A stretch of 64,000 bases of DNA, taken from assembly GCF_905404315.1 (NCBI RefSeq), contig NC_066290.1, forward strand, positions 6,633,453-6,697,452, read 5' to 3'. Under the pieces are notes generated by a model that searched no databases, was not told where the DNA came from, and was given only the letters and a program-made list of their open reading frames with translations. Source of the DNA: Leptidea sinapis (Eukaryota; Arthropoda; Insecta; Lepidoptera; Pieridae). The position numbers were made by a program, and so were the translations under genes. Of the stretch, positions 34,480 through 45,539 are shown piece after piece (position 1 is the first letter of the stretch; each line of letters starts with the position of its first letter).

Positions 34480-35143
34480 TGCGTATCGATTATTATTTAC
34501 ATGAATTTAATATATTCGATTTAAATGTCAAACCGATTTTTGAACATCGGGTTGTTCTTTATGCGTGGCACATCACTTTACTCATGTCCCCATCCATTAA
34601 GTATAACATTATCGGTATGACAGTTTAACTAAAAAAATATGAAACTTCATAGGCATGAGATGTCAAAAGTAGGCGTCTGTATGCCAATTATCTATGTATT
34701 GACCAATTATAGGGCTGCGTTGTGGTTACGTATGTGTGTGAATGCTTGTGTTTATTTTACTAGGGTGTTCAGTATAACATTGATTGGCGACAGTGGTTGC
34801 CATACAAATTACGCGTGATGGCCATTCTAATGTCTTTTACCAATTCTGTGGTTTGTTCACACTTGCCGGTTTCGCAATCCCCCGCGAGGGAGGGGCCCTC
34901 ATATTGCATGCAAGTACATCAAATTGTGTGCGAACTACTTGCTTGCCAGATCCATTCATGCCAGTAGTGTACATGCACATGAAAATAGCTGGCAAGTACA
35001 AGGAGCTGGTATGCAAATGTGCCAGTTAAAGGCATGACGTGTATTCGCGCCATAATCATAATAATTTTTAAATCCAATTTAAAATAAAAAAAATTGAATT
35101 TGAATGAGCTATCAAGTAATACCAAAATAAGTTTAATATATTT
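34480..35143. other. Unannotated DNA with a GC-rich pocket
   Basis: No gene is supported. 34860-35045 is less AT-rich than its surroundings and shows several TTGCATGCAAGT/GCAAGTAC-type words, but no recognised element. Confidence 0.35.
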
Positions 35144-35149
35144 TTTATT
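35144..35149 (-). terminator. Polyadenylation signal of the 35-37.5 kb gene
   Basis: AATAAA on the minus strand, 128 bases past the TAA at 35277-35279. Confidence 0.45.
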
Positions 35150-35276
35150 TCATAATATTTCATTGCAATATCCATAATGAGATACATGATAATTCAATTT
35201 ACCATTTCAAAAGAGTTTTGCATATTAATATATAAGTGATAAAATCATTCGGTAATATCGCGTAGAGATGAATAGC

Positions 35277-37522
35277 TTATGCTTGTATTAAATCACTCGG
35301 ATGATGCAAATCTTTCGGCGAAAGTGTAAGATTTTTATCATCATTTTCCTCATTTGCTTTATCCTCAATATATTCATCCTCTACATCCAATTGTTGTTCT
35401 ACATTCGCCAATGTTTCGGTAAGTATAACTTGGGACTGAGGAATGTAAGCCGTGGATGATTGTGGTATGTTCATTTCATTTTCGTTAGAAATACTCATGA
35501 TTGGGTCTTGAATTTGCTGTTGTTCTTCGTTCGCAATCACATTACTCTGCTCAGAATTTTGATTTTCATAGTTTTGTTGCATAGGCTGGTTATAGTTTAG
35601 ATTAGGATCTTCTTGGCCTTCATAAACTTCATATTGCTGTCGTTCATAATTTAAATTATCTTCTTGAGTAATGTAATCTTCGTGAATCTGTTGTTGGTAT
35701 TGATTTTCTTGATAAACATTATCGTATTGTTGTTCATAATTAGGATCATAACGTTCATTCGTCTCCAAATGTTCGTCAATTTCCGCAGCATAAGCAGGTT
35801 GATCTTTGACTGCTTCATAATACGAATACTGTTCATTATTTACGTTTTCTGGGTGTGCCGTTTCTTCATTGTAAATGTAATTCTCATCAGCACTTTCAGA
35901 ATAAAATAAATTTCTTTGTTCGTTTTCATATTCTTCTATCTGGGATTGTTCATGCTCAATGTCCGCTTCTGGACGTGTAGTAATGGTATCTTCAATATGT
36001 TGCTCATAGTTGTTTGGATCATTTTCACTTTCACCTGTAACATCTTTCAAATCCGTCACAACATCATCGGGTATGTCACTCTCTGTCGACTCATTTTGAG
36101 GATTTATTTCTTGAGCATATACATTGCTTATCACAGCTGTCTCTTCAGGTTGTTGTTTTGCAACAGGTTCCAAATGCAAGGATTGCAAATTGGATTCAAT
36201 TGTACTGTCTATTTCCGTTATAATATTGTGCTTGGAATCTAGTAATATTTCCGTATTGAACTCTTGCTCTTCACTTTTAGTAGCTACTTTACTCAATTCT
36301 AATTGTTCCTGATTTGTTTCATTTTCTTTATAAATGGATCCGTATATTTTTTGGTTTGATTGATATTTATTCATTCCTGGTTCTGTAACCTCACTAACGT
36401 TACTATCGCCATCGCTTCTTCGCGTTTGATTTGTTACATTTAAATTAGACATTACATATGAATTGATTTCATTTGGGAGACTCTCAATATGAGTAGGTTT
36501 TTCAGTAAATTTTAGTGGATCATTGTTTATTACGCATTCAAAATTTTTATTTTTAGAATTGGCGTGAATTTCCTTACTGGGTAAGAATTTAGAACATGTC
36601 TTAATTTCTTCATAATTCTCTTTGCTTTTTGAACCATCGATATCCTTTTCTGGAAAAATGAAATCATTTGTCTTTTGTTCAATTTTCATAAAATCCCTGT
36701 CATTATATTCAGAAAATATTTTATCCTCTTCTTTTGTTACTTCCGGCCTAATTTCTTTTTGAGTTTGTTTCAATTCATCTAATATATTGTACTTAGTTCT
36801 CCAGTCTGAATCTTTATTTTCATCCGGATGTTTATTTTGGATTGAAAGATTAATAATATTAGATTCATGGATAATATTCGTTTTTGGGATTAATATATAG
36901 TCTTTGCTCAATTCTTTCAATAAGACTTGTTTATTTGAAAACATAGACATGGGGGCAATTGCATTGACTGAGTCTTTGTAAATTGTATCGTGATGATCAA
37001 ATGTGGGTGTTTCGAGCATTTTTCTAGAACAAGTATTCGATGTTATGGCCTGAAAATAAAATTATATGGATATCTTTATTCGCTATTGACGAGTATAAAA
37101 GTTAAACGAAATGGATGAGATATTGTTTTTATTGACATGTTGGGCAAAATAAAGTCCCTGATAATAAATTACCACCGCGCAAGGGTCTCTTCTAACGTCA
37201 GAGGAATATAAAAGCATTGACGGCATTTAAAAAGTAACGTTAATGATATCAAACATCCGTTCTTTCAATAGCTTCGTGATAGTGTTTTTTTTTAGGAAAA
37301 GAAACCGTAAATGAGCTCTATACTATGCAGCGATATGCAATGAACGACCATTGCAACAACGAACAATACAATACCTTCATTGACACTGACTTATCGAACG
37401 ATCTTGAGCTCACTTTGTCTAGACATCCCAAAATAAACTCATTACGATCCTTGCGTTTTTTATCTTCTTCTAAAAATGCATCATATTGTTTTCTCAGTGC
37501 ATTTATGCGGTCGGATTTGACT
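35277..37522 (-). CDS. Unrecognised acidic low-complexity protein (last two coding exons)
   Basis: Exons 37414-37522 and 35277-37049 (minus) join in phase at a GTGAGC donor and CAG acceptor, giving about 626 residues to the stop. The first exon encodes a charged helix (SDRINALRKQYDAFLEEDKK, then RKDRNEFILGCLDK) that looks like a short coiled coil. The long exon is mostly disordered: Lys/Asp/Asn-rich at first, then from about residue 330 very rich in E, Q, N and Y (PNYEQQYDNVYQENQYQQQ, LNYERQQYEVYEGQED), and ending DLHHPSDLIQA. No known domain is seen. The intact 1.77-kb frame and clean splice sites support a real host gene. The exon with the start codon was not found. An RTE fragment lies 50 bp upstream of the first visible exon. 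Confidence 0.72.
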
Positions 37523-37574
37523 CTGAAATTTAAGAATTTTGTAATTACATCATTGCATAAGATTTTTATAAGGT

Positions 37575-37925
37575 GTTTTATGCTCGGAGTTTCCCTAAGA
37601 GATCAAGAGTGAGCATCAGAAGTGAGCAGATCCGTAGGAGAACCAAAGTCAGTGACATAGCCCAAATTAGTGCGAAACTGAAGTGGCAGTGGGCAGGGTA
37701 CATAGATCGTACAGGGTACATAGACAGATGGCCATTGGGGCAACAAAGTCCTCGAATGGAGACCACGTACCGGAAGACAAAGTGTTGGCAGGATGGACCA
37801 ATGATCTAATCAAGATCGCCGGAATAGTTTAGATGAGGGCAGCGCAAAACCGATGGTCATCGAGAACTTCGGGGAGGCCTTTGTCGTGTAGTGGGCATCT
37901 TCCAGCTGATAAGATGTAAATGATA
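37575..37925 (+). mobile_element. 3' end of an RTE-type retrotransposon
   Basis: Encodes IRRRTKVSDIAQISAKLKWQ, then WAGYIDR repeated with a small duplication (GYIDRTGYIDRW). It is followed by the GGGGAGGCCTTTGTC 3' block and an AGATGTAAATGATAAG tail. Same family as 1-390. It is in the intron upstream of the 37.4-kb exon. Confidence 0.8.
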
Positions 37926-37929
37926 AGTG

Positions 37930-39340
37930 TTTTTAGTTAACACAGTGTATGTTAAGACCACACGACAGAAGTGAATATTACAAAGTAATTACAACTATTT
38001 ATTTGATCTAGCATATAAGGCATAACATTAACAATGTGGATAAATTACTCTGGTAAATTTTGCGCTCCCATTAATCGGCCCAAACCGACTTTATCCGAAC
38101 GAGCGCGACAGCCGAGTCTCATTCAATACCCACAAAATCATAGATAAAGTATAGTATTTGGTCTTGGCTTAAATAATCTAACACTTCAAAAACTTACTTC
38201 TTACTCGACTTTCCCATTTATTCTTATAATATAATGATACCTCACAGTCAACACGCCTGTAACGTGCCAATATCATAACTGAAAACATTCCCAAGTGATT
38301 TCTTCGAGACATGCCTCAAGTCGAAGGTCAAAAACGCTATTGATGGTTGTACATAATAAGTACACTGCATCTTCCCATCAAGCAAGTTATTTATAATTAT
38401 TACTTACTGTAAGCTATTAATACTATGATTATAGATGCAGGTCAATATTAAACGCTACGATACGAATATTGCATTCCTTTCGTGATACGATAATTTGATT
38501 ATAAGTTGGTAGTAGTTTCCCCTTTTTGTATTTCCTTCTTAATTTTAATTCATATATAATAATATGTACTTAGTATAATATAATTTCAAACGTTAGCACA
38601 CAATTTGGTAGGTCTGTGGTTGTAGTTTAAAATGTCACAAACGTCAGACTCTTTCTGAAATAGGTAGGTACAAATAATTTGTTTAATAGAAAAGTAATAA
38701 CAATTAAACAAATACATTTGCGAGTTTAAAAAAATATTATATATCAATTTGAAACAACTTTTATAACCATTCTATTTTAACTGACGGAAGTAACTAAGCG
38801 TTATATTCGCCAGAAAAAAAAATATGAGTTACGCTCATGTCGCGCCTGAAGAAGTTTTACTTCAAAATCTAAGATGCATTTTAATTAGAGACCGCACTTA
38901 ATTATCCCTATGTTACCTACGTGCCTACAAATCAATGAAAGTAGGTAGCTTAGTGTGTACCTACATCGTGCCAGGATTATCATGGTACGAATATCCAAAC
39001 CCTGAATATTTGAATTCTGACCTTAAACCTTGTTATTTTAACCTTGTCACAAGCACGCCATGTTATGTTCAACTTATGTTGTACCTAACATGCAAATTGC
39101 AGCGTGATGTAACACAAGGCTTTCTGCCAAGAAGTTTGTACATCGTGAAAAAAAAGTTATTTCCTACGTTAAGTGTCATAAAAATGCGGTTATAAAAAGA
39201 ATAAAAAAAATGTGGTTAATTTCTCCCATTTCTTGGCCTGAACGGTTTGTGCGTCAGCCATAAAAAAAACAAAATGTGGTTATAAAAAGAAGTGGAGGAT
39301 TAAGATGTTACTAATAAGTATCTCTACCCAGTCTTGCCAT
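37930..39340. other. AT-rich DNA without a gene
   Basis: No supported coding exon. 38785-38870 resembles 17785-17870 (AGAAGTTTTACTTCAA, with a preceding CGGAAGTAACTAA/CCGGAAGTACTAA block), so a diffuse repeat is present. The missing 5' exon of the 35-37.5 kb gene could lie here but I cannot point to it. Confidence 0.4.
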
Positions 39341-39439
39341 AAACAAAGAAAAAAAAAATCTATTGCAAATAACATTTATTACTTTAACAGTGTGTATATT
39401 TATTTAAATAGGTACATAAACATAAAACAATGTAAAATA

Positions 39440-40170
39440 TAAAAAGCTTATTCGATGTGGTCTCCATTGGCTGCAATACAGTCCTTTAAACGTAGAGGCC
39501 AATTATAAATAGAAGGATTGACTCACTCCATGGGGAAATTGTTCACTACCAATCGTACGGATTATTTTAGGGACTCTAAATTATCACAGCGTTTAGACTT
39601 TAGAGCAAGCCGTACTCTCTAAAGCTGACTGTAAATCATGATTCAGATCATTAAGATCGGGACTAGACGATGGCCAGTCTTCAGCTCTGATGAAGTCCGA
39701 AACGGTCATTTCCAACCAAGACTGCGTAGACCGAGGCTTATGACCCGGCGCCGAGTTCTTGAGAACCATTGTTGGTTATTGAACATGGTGTTGTTAAGGG
39801 GCTTCACTACCTGCTCAAGAATGGTATCGTGATATACTTGTGCCATTTTTTTTATACCTTTTTCACAAAAGTATGGCTCAGTCACTCCTTCATAGCCCCA
39901 GGATATCACTGAAGTCGTTGCACACGTGGCCACTATCCGTCTGTCGACTAATTGGGAAGCTTCCTAAGAGCTTTAAGCAAATACGGTCATTTAGTTTGTT
40001 TAAATGTTGCTCAATTGTAAAGAAATTCTTATCCGTAAACGAAATTTTTCTGTGACCTGCCTTTGCGTACCGCTTCAGTAGTTGTTTCGATTTCACAATC
40101 CTATTATTTTTTAAATTAGTTAAGAAATGACCAGTACGTCTCTTATAGAAGTGACATGGTTTTAGGTGCT
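39440..40170 (-). pseudogene. mariner transposase, C-terminal two-thirds, broken
   Basis: Minus strand: FYKRRTGHFLTNL, KSKQLLKRYAKAGHRKISFT, the first catalytic Asp (FTDKNFFTIEQHLNKLNDR), SWGYEGVTEPYFCEKGIKK and VVKPLNNTMFNNQQW. Then come KNSAPGHKPRSTQSW, where the second catalytic Asp (QDSAPGHK in the family) has become Asn, AEDWPSSSPDL with the third, and WPLRLKDCIAANGDH at the end. Frameshifts near 39750, 39640 and 39920. It is cut at about 40170, where the 134-bp repeat and reverse transcriptase begin. Confidence 0.85.
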
Positions 40171-40176
40171 ATCTTC

Positions 40177-40441
40177 ATCTCGCGAGATAAAATCTTTTGC
40201 TTGTACAGGATTTCTTCGACTTCTATCCCTTACTGCTTTCACCACCTATTTCGTACGAACACTACATGTAGGGCCAGGTCTTTTTCTGTCACAAGCAAAG
40301 GAGGTCTTTCATCTCGCGAGATAAAATCTTTTGCTTGTACAGGATTTCTTCGACTTCTTTCCCTTACTGCTTTCACCACCTATTTCGTACGAACACTACA
40401 TGTAGGGCCAGGTCTTTTTCTGTCACAAGCAAAGGAGGTCT
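40177..40441 (+). repeat. Two tandem 134-bp units abutting a reverse transcriptase
   Basis: The units start at 40177 and 40311, each with ATCTCGCGAGAT (a perfect palindrome) followed by AAAATCTTTTGCTTGTACAG, and differ at about one base. Both are open in a frame running into the RT (from ATG 40156), but in different frames because 134 is not a multiple of 3. The near-identity implies a recent duplication. They may be 5' UTR monomers of the element that follows. Confidence 0.85.
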
Positions 40442-42420
40442 CATTCTACCTATTAATAGCAGCCAAACGGAAATACGATAGGCAACTACTAAATAATTCC
40501 GTACATAAAACAAAAGATATGTGGGATAATATAAAACGAATTTGCAATTTTGGTAGTGGTAAAACTAACAAATGTAAGGAACTATTAAGCTTATCATGTT
40601 CTCCAATCGATTCTGTAAATATTGTAAATAAATACTTCGCCACAGTAGGATCCTCACTTGCAGCAGATATATCTGCTAGTCTCTCAGCAAAGCCAATGGT
40701 GGAAAAAGACAATGAAAAATCTACTAAAACTCCTGAATCATCGTTTGCTCTCCTTCTTGTAAATGAATGCGAAATTATCAGCATAATTAATTCACTCAAA
40801 TCTCAAAGCGCTCCAGGATGGGACGGAATATCAAACGACTTTTATAAAAATACTAAATTTGCTATTTGCAAACCCATTACACACATTTGCAATACTTGTT
40901 TCTTGACAGGAGTTTTCCCCACTGCATTGAAAAAATCTATTATATATCCCATTTATAAAGGTGGAGATAGAGATAGTGCTTCGAACTATCGCCCAATTTC
41001 TTTACTTCCTGCACTATCCAAGATTATAGAAAAGATCATAAACAAAAAATTAGTGATATACCTAGAGAGTAAAAACTTGTTATCGAATAATCAGTTTGGT
41101 TTCCGGCCCAAAAAATCAACTTTTACCGCAGTAACAAAAATAACATATGATTTAGTTAATAACCTGGATTCAGGTAAAAAATGTTTGGGCGTTTTCCTAG
41201 ATCTCACGAAGGCATTCGACACTGTCTCTGCTCCCAACCTTTTACATAAACTAGAGCAACTCGGTATAAGGGGTTTTCAGCTTAAACTTTTTGAAAGCTA
41301 CCTTACAAACCGCAAACAAGCGGTTAAAATTGACCAATATCTTAGTGACGAGGTCTATGTTGACTGTGGAGTTCCGCAAGGAAGCATACTCGGGCCAACG
41401 CTCTTCACTATATATATTAACGAACTCTGTAACATGCAATTACCTAACACTGTCATCTCAACATATGCAGACGACACTGCATTAATATTTTCAGGAAGTA
41501 CATGGACAGACGTTAAGGAAATAGCAGAAAGAGGGTAATCCAAAGTATCTAATTGGCTAAAACGCAACATTTTGACTTTAAATGTAAATAAAACGAAGTA
41601 TGTCCCCTTCTCAATTTCAACCAGAAACAATCCTGATCAGGACTATCAGATTAAAATACATTCATGTATGCAATTTCCTGGTCGATCTGACTATTGCAAC
41701 TGTCCAAATATCCAAAGAGCTGACCATATTAAATACCTAGGAGTCTATCTAGACAGACACTTGAGATGGGACATACATATCGATAACCAGACAAGCAGAA
41801 TTAGGAAACTAATATATATTTTTAAAAGCTTACGACATGTCGCAGATCCGGAACTTATAAAAAATATTTATGTGTCCCTGGTACAATCGCTATTAATATA
41901 TTGCCTACCGGTATGGGGAGGAGTCCCGAAATCACACCTAATAAGTATAGAACGGGCCCAAAGATGCATACTTAAAGTAATGTTTTTTAAACGTTTTAGG
42001 CATCCCACAAAGCAGCTGTATCGTGAAAATAGGCTAATGAGCGTGAGACAGTTGTATATTTTACATGTGCTTCTATATAAACATAATGAACTCCCATATA
42101 ACACAATATGCGAACAAATTAAGCAAAAAAGGCTCCGACATAATGTCTGTCAAATACCATCAAACAAAACAAAATTTACTAATAAACAAATCCCTTTCTT
42201 ATCAAATTCTCTATATAATAAAATAAATAAAGATCTAAATATTTTTGAAATGACCACAAATAAACTCAAACATGAAGTTCAAAACTGGTTTCTAACAAAA
42301 GACTATAGAGAAACTGAAGAATTGTTAGAAATTATAACGTAATACATTTAAAATATAACATTACTCTTCTTAGTAAGTAAAACTACTTTAGGATCAATAA
42401 ATAAAATCCACCTTAAAAAA
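40442..42420 (+). pseudogene. Jockey-group reverse transcriptase, 5'-truncated, one stop
   Basis: Encodes the linker before RT (KRKYDRQLLNNSVHKTKDMW) and the whole RT: SAPGWDGISNDFYK, SNYRPISLLPALSKIIEKII, NNQFGFRPKKST, GVFLDLTKAFDTVSAPNLLH, CGVPQGSILGPTLF, STYADDTALIFSG and IKYLGVYLDRHLRWD. The thumb and tail follow (SIERAQRCILKVMFFKR, VQNWFLTKDYRETEELLEII, stop at 42340). The only lesion is a TAA at 41536-41538 after the YADD region. Endonuclease and ORF1 are absent. The 3' end lies near the A run and TATATA tract at 42414-42440. Related to, but a different family from, the 58-62 kb element. Confidence 0.88.
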
Positions 42421-42439
42421 AATATATATATAGATATAT

Positions 42440-43600
42440 ATATATTAATAATATACAACTTATAACTGCATCTTGTCGCATCTAGTAGCTGCTAATACTG
42501 TGTTGATTCATGTCGGTATCAACTCACTTATTGTTTTATTGAGGGTACATGTAATTTAATACAACAGCGAAGTACAATTTATTTTGTGCAATGATTACCA
42601 TTTTTATTAGAAACTGTGGTAATAATGTAGTGTGTTTGATTATCAATTGGTAGACATCCTGTTATTTAATTAAGTGTTACAAACCAAATATGTGAATCAG
42701 GTTAGCTACCTAACTACCCAACTGGCGAAATGGTCTGGGTATGTACCGAAAGTAATTCTGCTTTAATTAAATATCACATTACACGTATCATTTACATTAC
42801 ATCAGTTGACCTAAATAATTAATATACGATATTATTTATTAATAAGTACTTATATTTCAATAGGTTTAGGATACATTTAAACTTCTTTAATTTAAAACTA
42901 GGTAATAATTTAGATACCTTACGTTACTAATTAGCAAATAAACACATATTCTTTTAGAAAATATTATATCTATCTATATTTCATACATATAAAGAAATAT
43001 ACAATCATATACCTTCACTAGTATGTACGTAATTATCTGGTGGTATACATACCGACCTACATTTTTACTCATTACTACTCATACCTTTAAATTAATTATA
43101 TACTATATTATATTTCTTATTTATTTTTCCTTTCAAAATTATTAAACTACTACTCATCTTGTGCATTATAATAGTCAGACATACACATTCTTGAACTATG
43201 GAATAACAGACCGATACACGGGGAGTACTAATATCCTAAACACAGGGAAACTTAGTTAGGAGTTAGAGCTCAGCCATGTACTAGTAGATTGTTGTCATAA
43301 TGTAGACTACATACCTACCACTCCAGCAAAATATCAATTTTCTGGGAAGGCACCAGCTTTTATGTCTGCTTCACATAAAACCTACTGTCTGTATGTGCCT
43401 AGGTTCTTTAAGAAGTCCTAGCAATAAAAACTTCGTACCTACTTGTCTAGATGCACTTACCAAACATAAGTATATAGGCTTCTTAATGTTTGTATCTAAA
43501 GGTTGTGATGATGTATAATGTTGTGTAGTAGGTATTATGAGTATGTAGTAGTATGTACATGGCTTTTTTGTATAATACGTTTTTCTTTTGAGACAAAATA
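42440..43600. other. AT-rich DNA without a gene
   Basis: No supported gene or element. It starts with the TATATA tract that ends the retroelement. Confidence 0.4.
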
Positions 43601-43619
43601 AAATATTTGTATTTGTAAT

Positions 43620-43745
43620 AGGCCGGTACACAAACATTTTACTAATACTAAGCGTATGGAGAGTTTTAAAAATTTGCATTGGGCTCCAAACCTCTTTTTG
43701 TAATGCAATCACAGCGATTCGGTTCTCTTTATCACTCCACTCCAT
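43620..43745 (-). pseudogene. mariner transposase N-terminal fragment
   Basis: The ATG at 43745 opens MEWSDKENRIAVIALQKEVW, then QIFKTLHTLSISKMFVYR, the first helix-turn-helix of the same mariner type as the piece at 39440-40170. Homology stops at about 43620. The two pieces have the same orientation and order, but the middle of the gene is not found between them. Confidence 0.7.
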
Positions 43746-44009
43746 TTTAATATCGCAAAATATTGTACAAGAATTGTATGAGAAATCTCAATGAACAGTC
43801 ATATAAAAATGACAGATTCCAATTTTTTTTACATTTGATGTAATATTTTGTTTATTTTTAACAGTAAGAGTATTTATTACTTTTAACTATTTATATATAT
43901 ATTTAAGACAACAAAAGGTCCATATATAAATGTTAGTGAAATAGTCTTAACCTATGTTAGGAAATACAATAATAAATTACATATATGTTACTAACAAACT
44001 TATTCTATA

Positions 44010-44215
44010 TTAGTTGATATAATTAATAAACTTACAAACTAAAGCAGACATCCAGTGCGCTTTGAATGCGCTGTCCTGTCTGTCGGCTATCACCTTCAAA
44101 ATAATATAGGGACTCCTCTCTAACCTATTTTTGACGGAGGCGATTCTTTTCCGTATGATTGCGGAAAAACCATCTACACGGTTCTCCACAAACATACCGG
44201 ACGCATTATGACCAG
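44010..44215 (-). mobile_element. Reverse transcriptase C-terminal tail fragment
   Basis: Encodes NASGMFVENRVDGFSAIIRK, then RIASVKNRLERSPYIILKVI and DRQDSAFKAHW, stop at 44010. The SGMF.E.RVDGF....RKR pattern ends the pol protein of an insect LINE group as far as I recall. No upstream part is present. A host exon is less likely but not excluded. Confidence 0.42.
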
Positions 44216-44335
44216 ACTAAGTAGCCCACATACTATTTTTCAGGGTTGGCTCGTCAATAGAGATGAGAATATACTGCCAGCCAACAGCTCTAATTATAGC
44301 AAGCACAGATAACTGTAGTCATATTGTCAGTGTAT

Positions 44336-44500
44336 ATTTTTCTATGAAAGAGGAGGACAAACGAGCGTATGGTTCACCTGATATGTTAAGTGACCACCCA
44401 CACCCACATTCTCTTGCAACACCAGAGGAATCACAGGAGCGTTGCTGGCCTTCTAGCACTATACGCGCATTTTTTGAGGGTACCCATGTCCTATTTTCCT
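44336..44500 (-). mobile_element. 3' end of the CR1-like family A
   Basis: Matches 56150-56290 in reverse: the CACAGGAGCGTTGCTGGCC, GAATGTGGG and ACGAGCG blocks, with the A-rich end at left. Only the last coding bases and 3' UTR remain. Confidence 0.75.
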
Positions 44501-44559
44501 CGAAAACCACATTGTGGGGCACGCCACACATCAAAATGGTTGGGATGAAAATGTAATTA

Positions 44560-45404
44560 GTGGCGTGGCTTGCGATGTTGGGATTGGGCGGCTTATAACA
44601 CGCTTACATTTATTGTTATTTGTAACCAAAAATTATTACTTTTTTTTTTCAAAACATACTTTTTAAGGGACGAGCGTGAATGGAACGTATTATAATTATA
44701 AGGGCTCAAAAGTCAAAACTATTAGCACATAATCTGTAAAGATACACATAATTCGTAAAATCTGTAAAGGGAAATGTCTATAGATACCTACTTACATAAT
44801 ATAATAAAATTGCAGGTGATTATTTCAAAATGAACTAATTATTTACTCTCGTTGTATTTATATAACCGAAACCAGAAAGAGCTTTTTAGAATTTCAATCC
44901 GTGTGTCTGTTTGTCTTTTCACGCTAATCTCAAAAACGGATAAACCGATTTTAATGCAGCTTTCACTGCTAATATGGCAAACTCTCCGTAACTTTTAGTG
45001 TTTATTAAAAAGTTATGAAATAATACAACAATGTTGCCCACGCTTACTTGTTTCGAATATTTTTTTATTTTACCTTGCTGGATATCACAAGAATCAAAAG
45101 AAAAAAGGTTCACTGTGTTTTTATGTTCCTGTTCATAACTTTAATCAGATGCGTAAGTTACGTCGTGTAGATATAAGGATACTTTTGCAACGGAGTTATG
45201 TAATGGGGATTTTCAACCCATTTGTAAGAGAAACACTGGCCAAAACTATGCTACAAATAATTTAAATATACTACATCTGTGAAACAGGGGAATATGAGCG
45301 TTGTTTATTCTTTTTTGTCTATTGCCAGGGTGAGCGCAGTTATTCATAATAATTGAAACTAATCAAACGACAATTAATTATTCAAGAACGACTTGTAGGA
45401 TTAT
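44560..45404. other. AT-rich DNA with a dispersed repeat
   Basis: No gene is supported. 44905-45000 contains the AAAACGGATAAACCGATTTT-type sequence that I know as a dispersed lepidopteran repeat. Confidence 0.35.
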
Positions 45405-45415
45405 TTGCTACTAAT

Positions 45416-45522
45416 TCACAAATAAAATTTGAAACATAATTTTATGACCACGACCTCTGGCGTTACGTGCCACTGCTCTGCCAACTGAGCTAACCGTTCG
45501 AGTGACGCATCGTCATATCAAA
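45416..45522 (-). mobile_element. tRNA-derived SINE, 107 bp, with target duplications
   Basis: Minus strand: a tRNA-like head with an A box (GGTTAGCTCAGTTGGCAGAG), an anticodon-like stem (TGGCACGTAACGCCA) and GAGGTCGTGG. The tail is TTCAAATTTTATTTGTG. Flanks TTGCTACTAAT (45405-45415 and 45523-45533) are perfect 11-bp duplications. Compared with the copy at 63258-63375 it lacks about 19 bp carrying GAGTTCGAGT, the presumed B box. Confidence 0.85.
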
Positions 45523-45539
45523 TTGCTACTAATGCTAAT

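Noticed and set aside
34784..35029. 81-codon plus frame at 34.8-35.0 kb
   Set aside because: No family resemblance, overlapping minus frame of similar length, no splice or poly(A) support.
35664..36312. Plus-strand hydrophobic frames at 35.7-36.3 kb
   Set aside because: Antisense of the acidic Q/N/Y-rich exon; hydrophobicity follows from reverse-complementing Glu/Asn codons.
40156..40441. N-terminal 90 residues of a 460-codon protein
   Set aside because: This part is just the two 134-bp tandem units, read in two different frames; the true RT homology starts after 40442.
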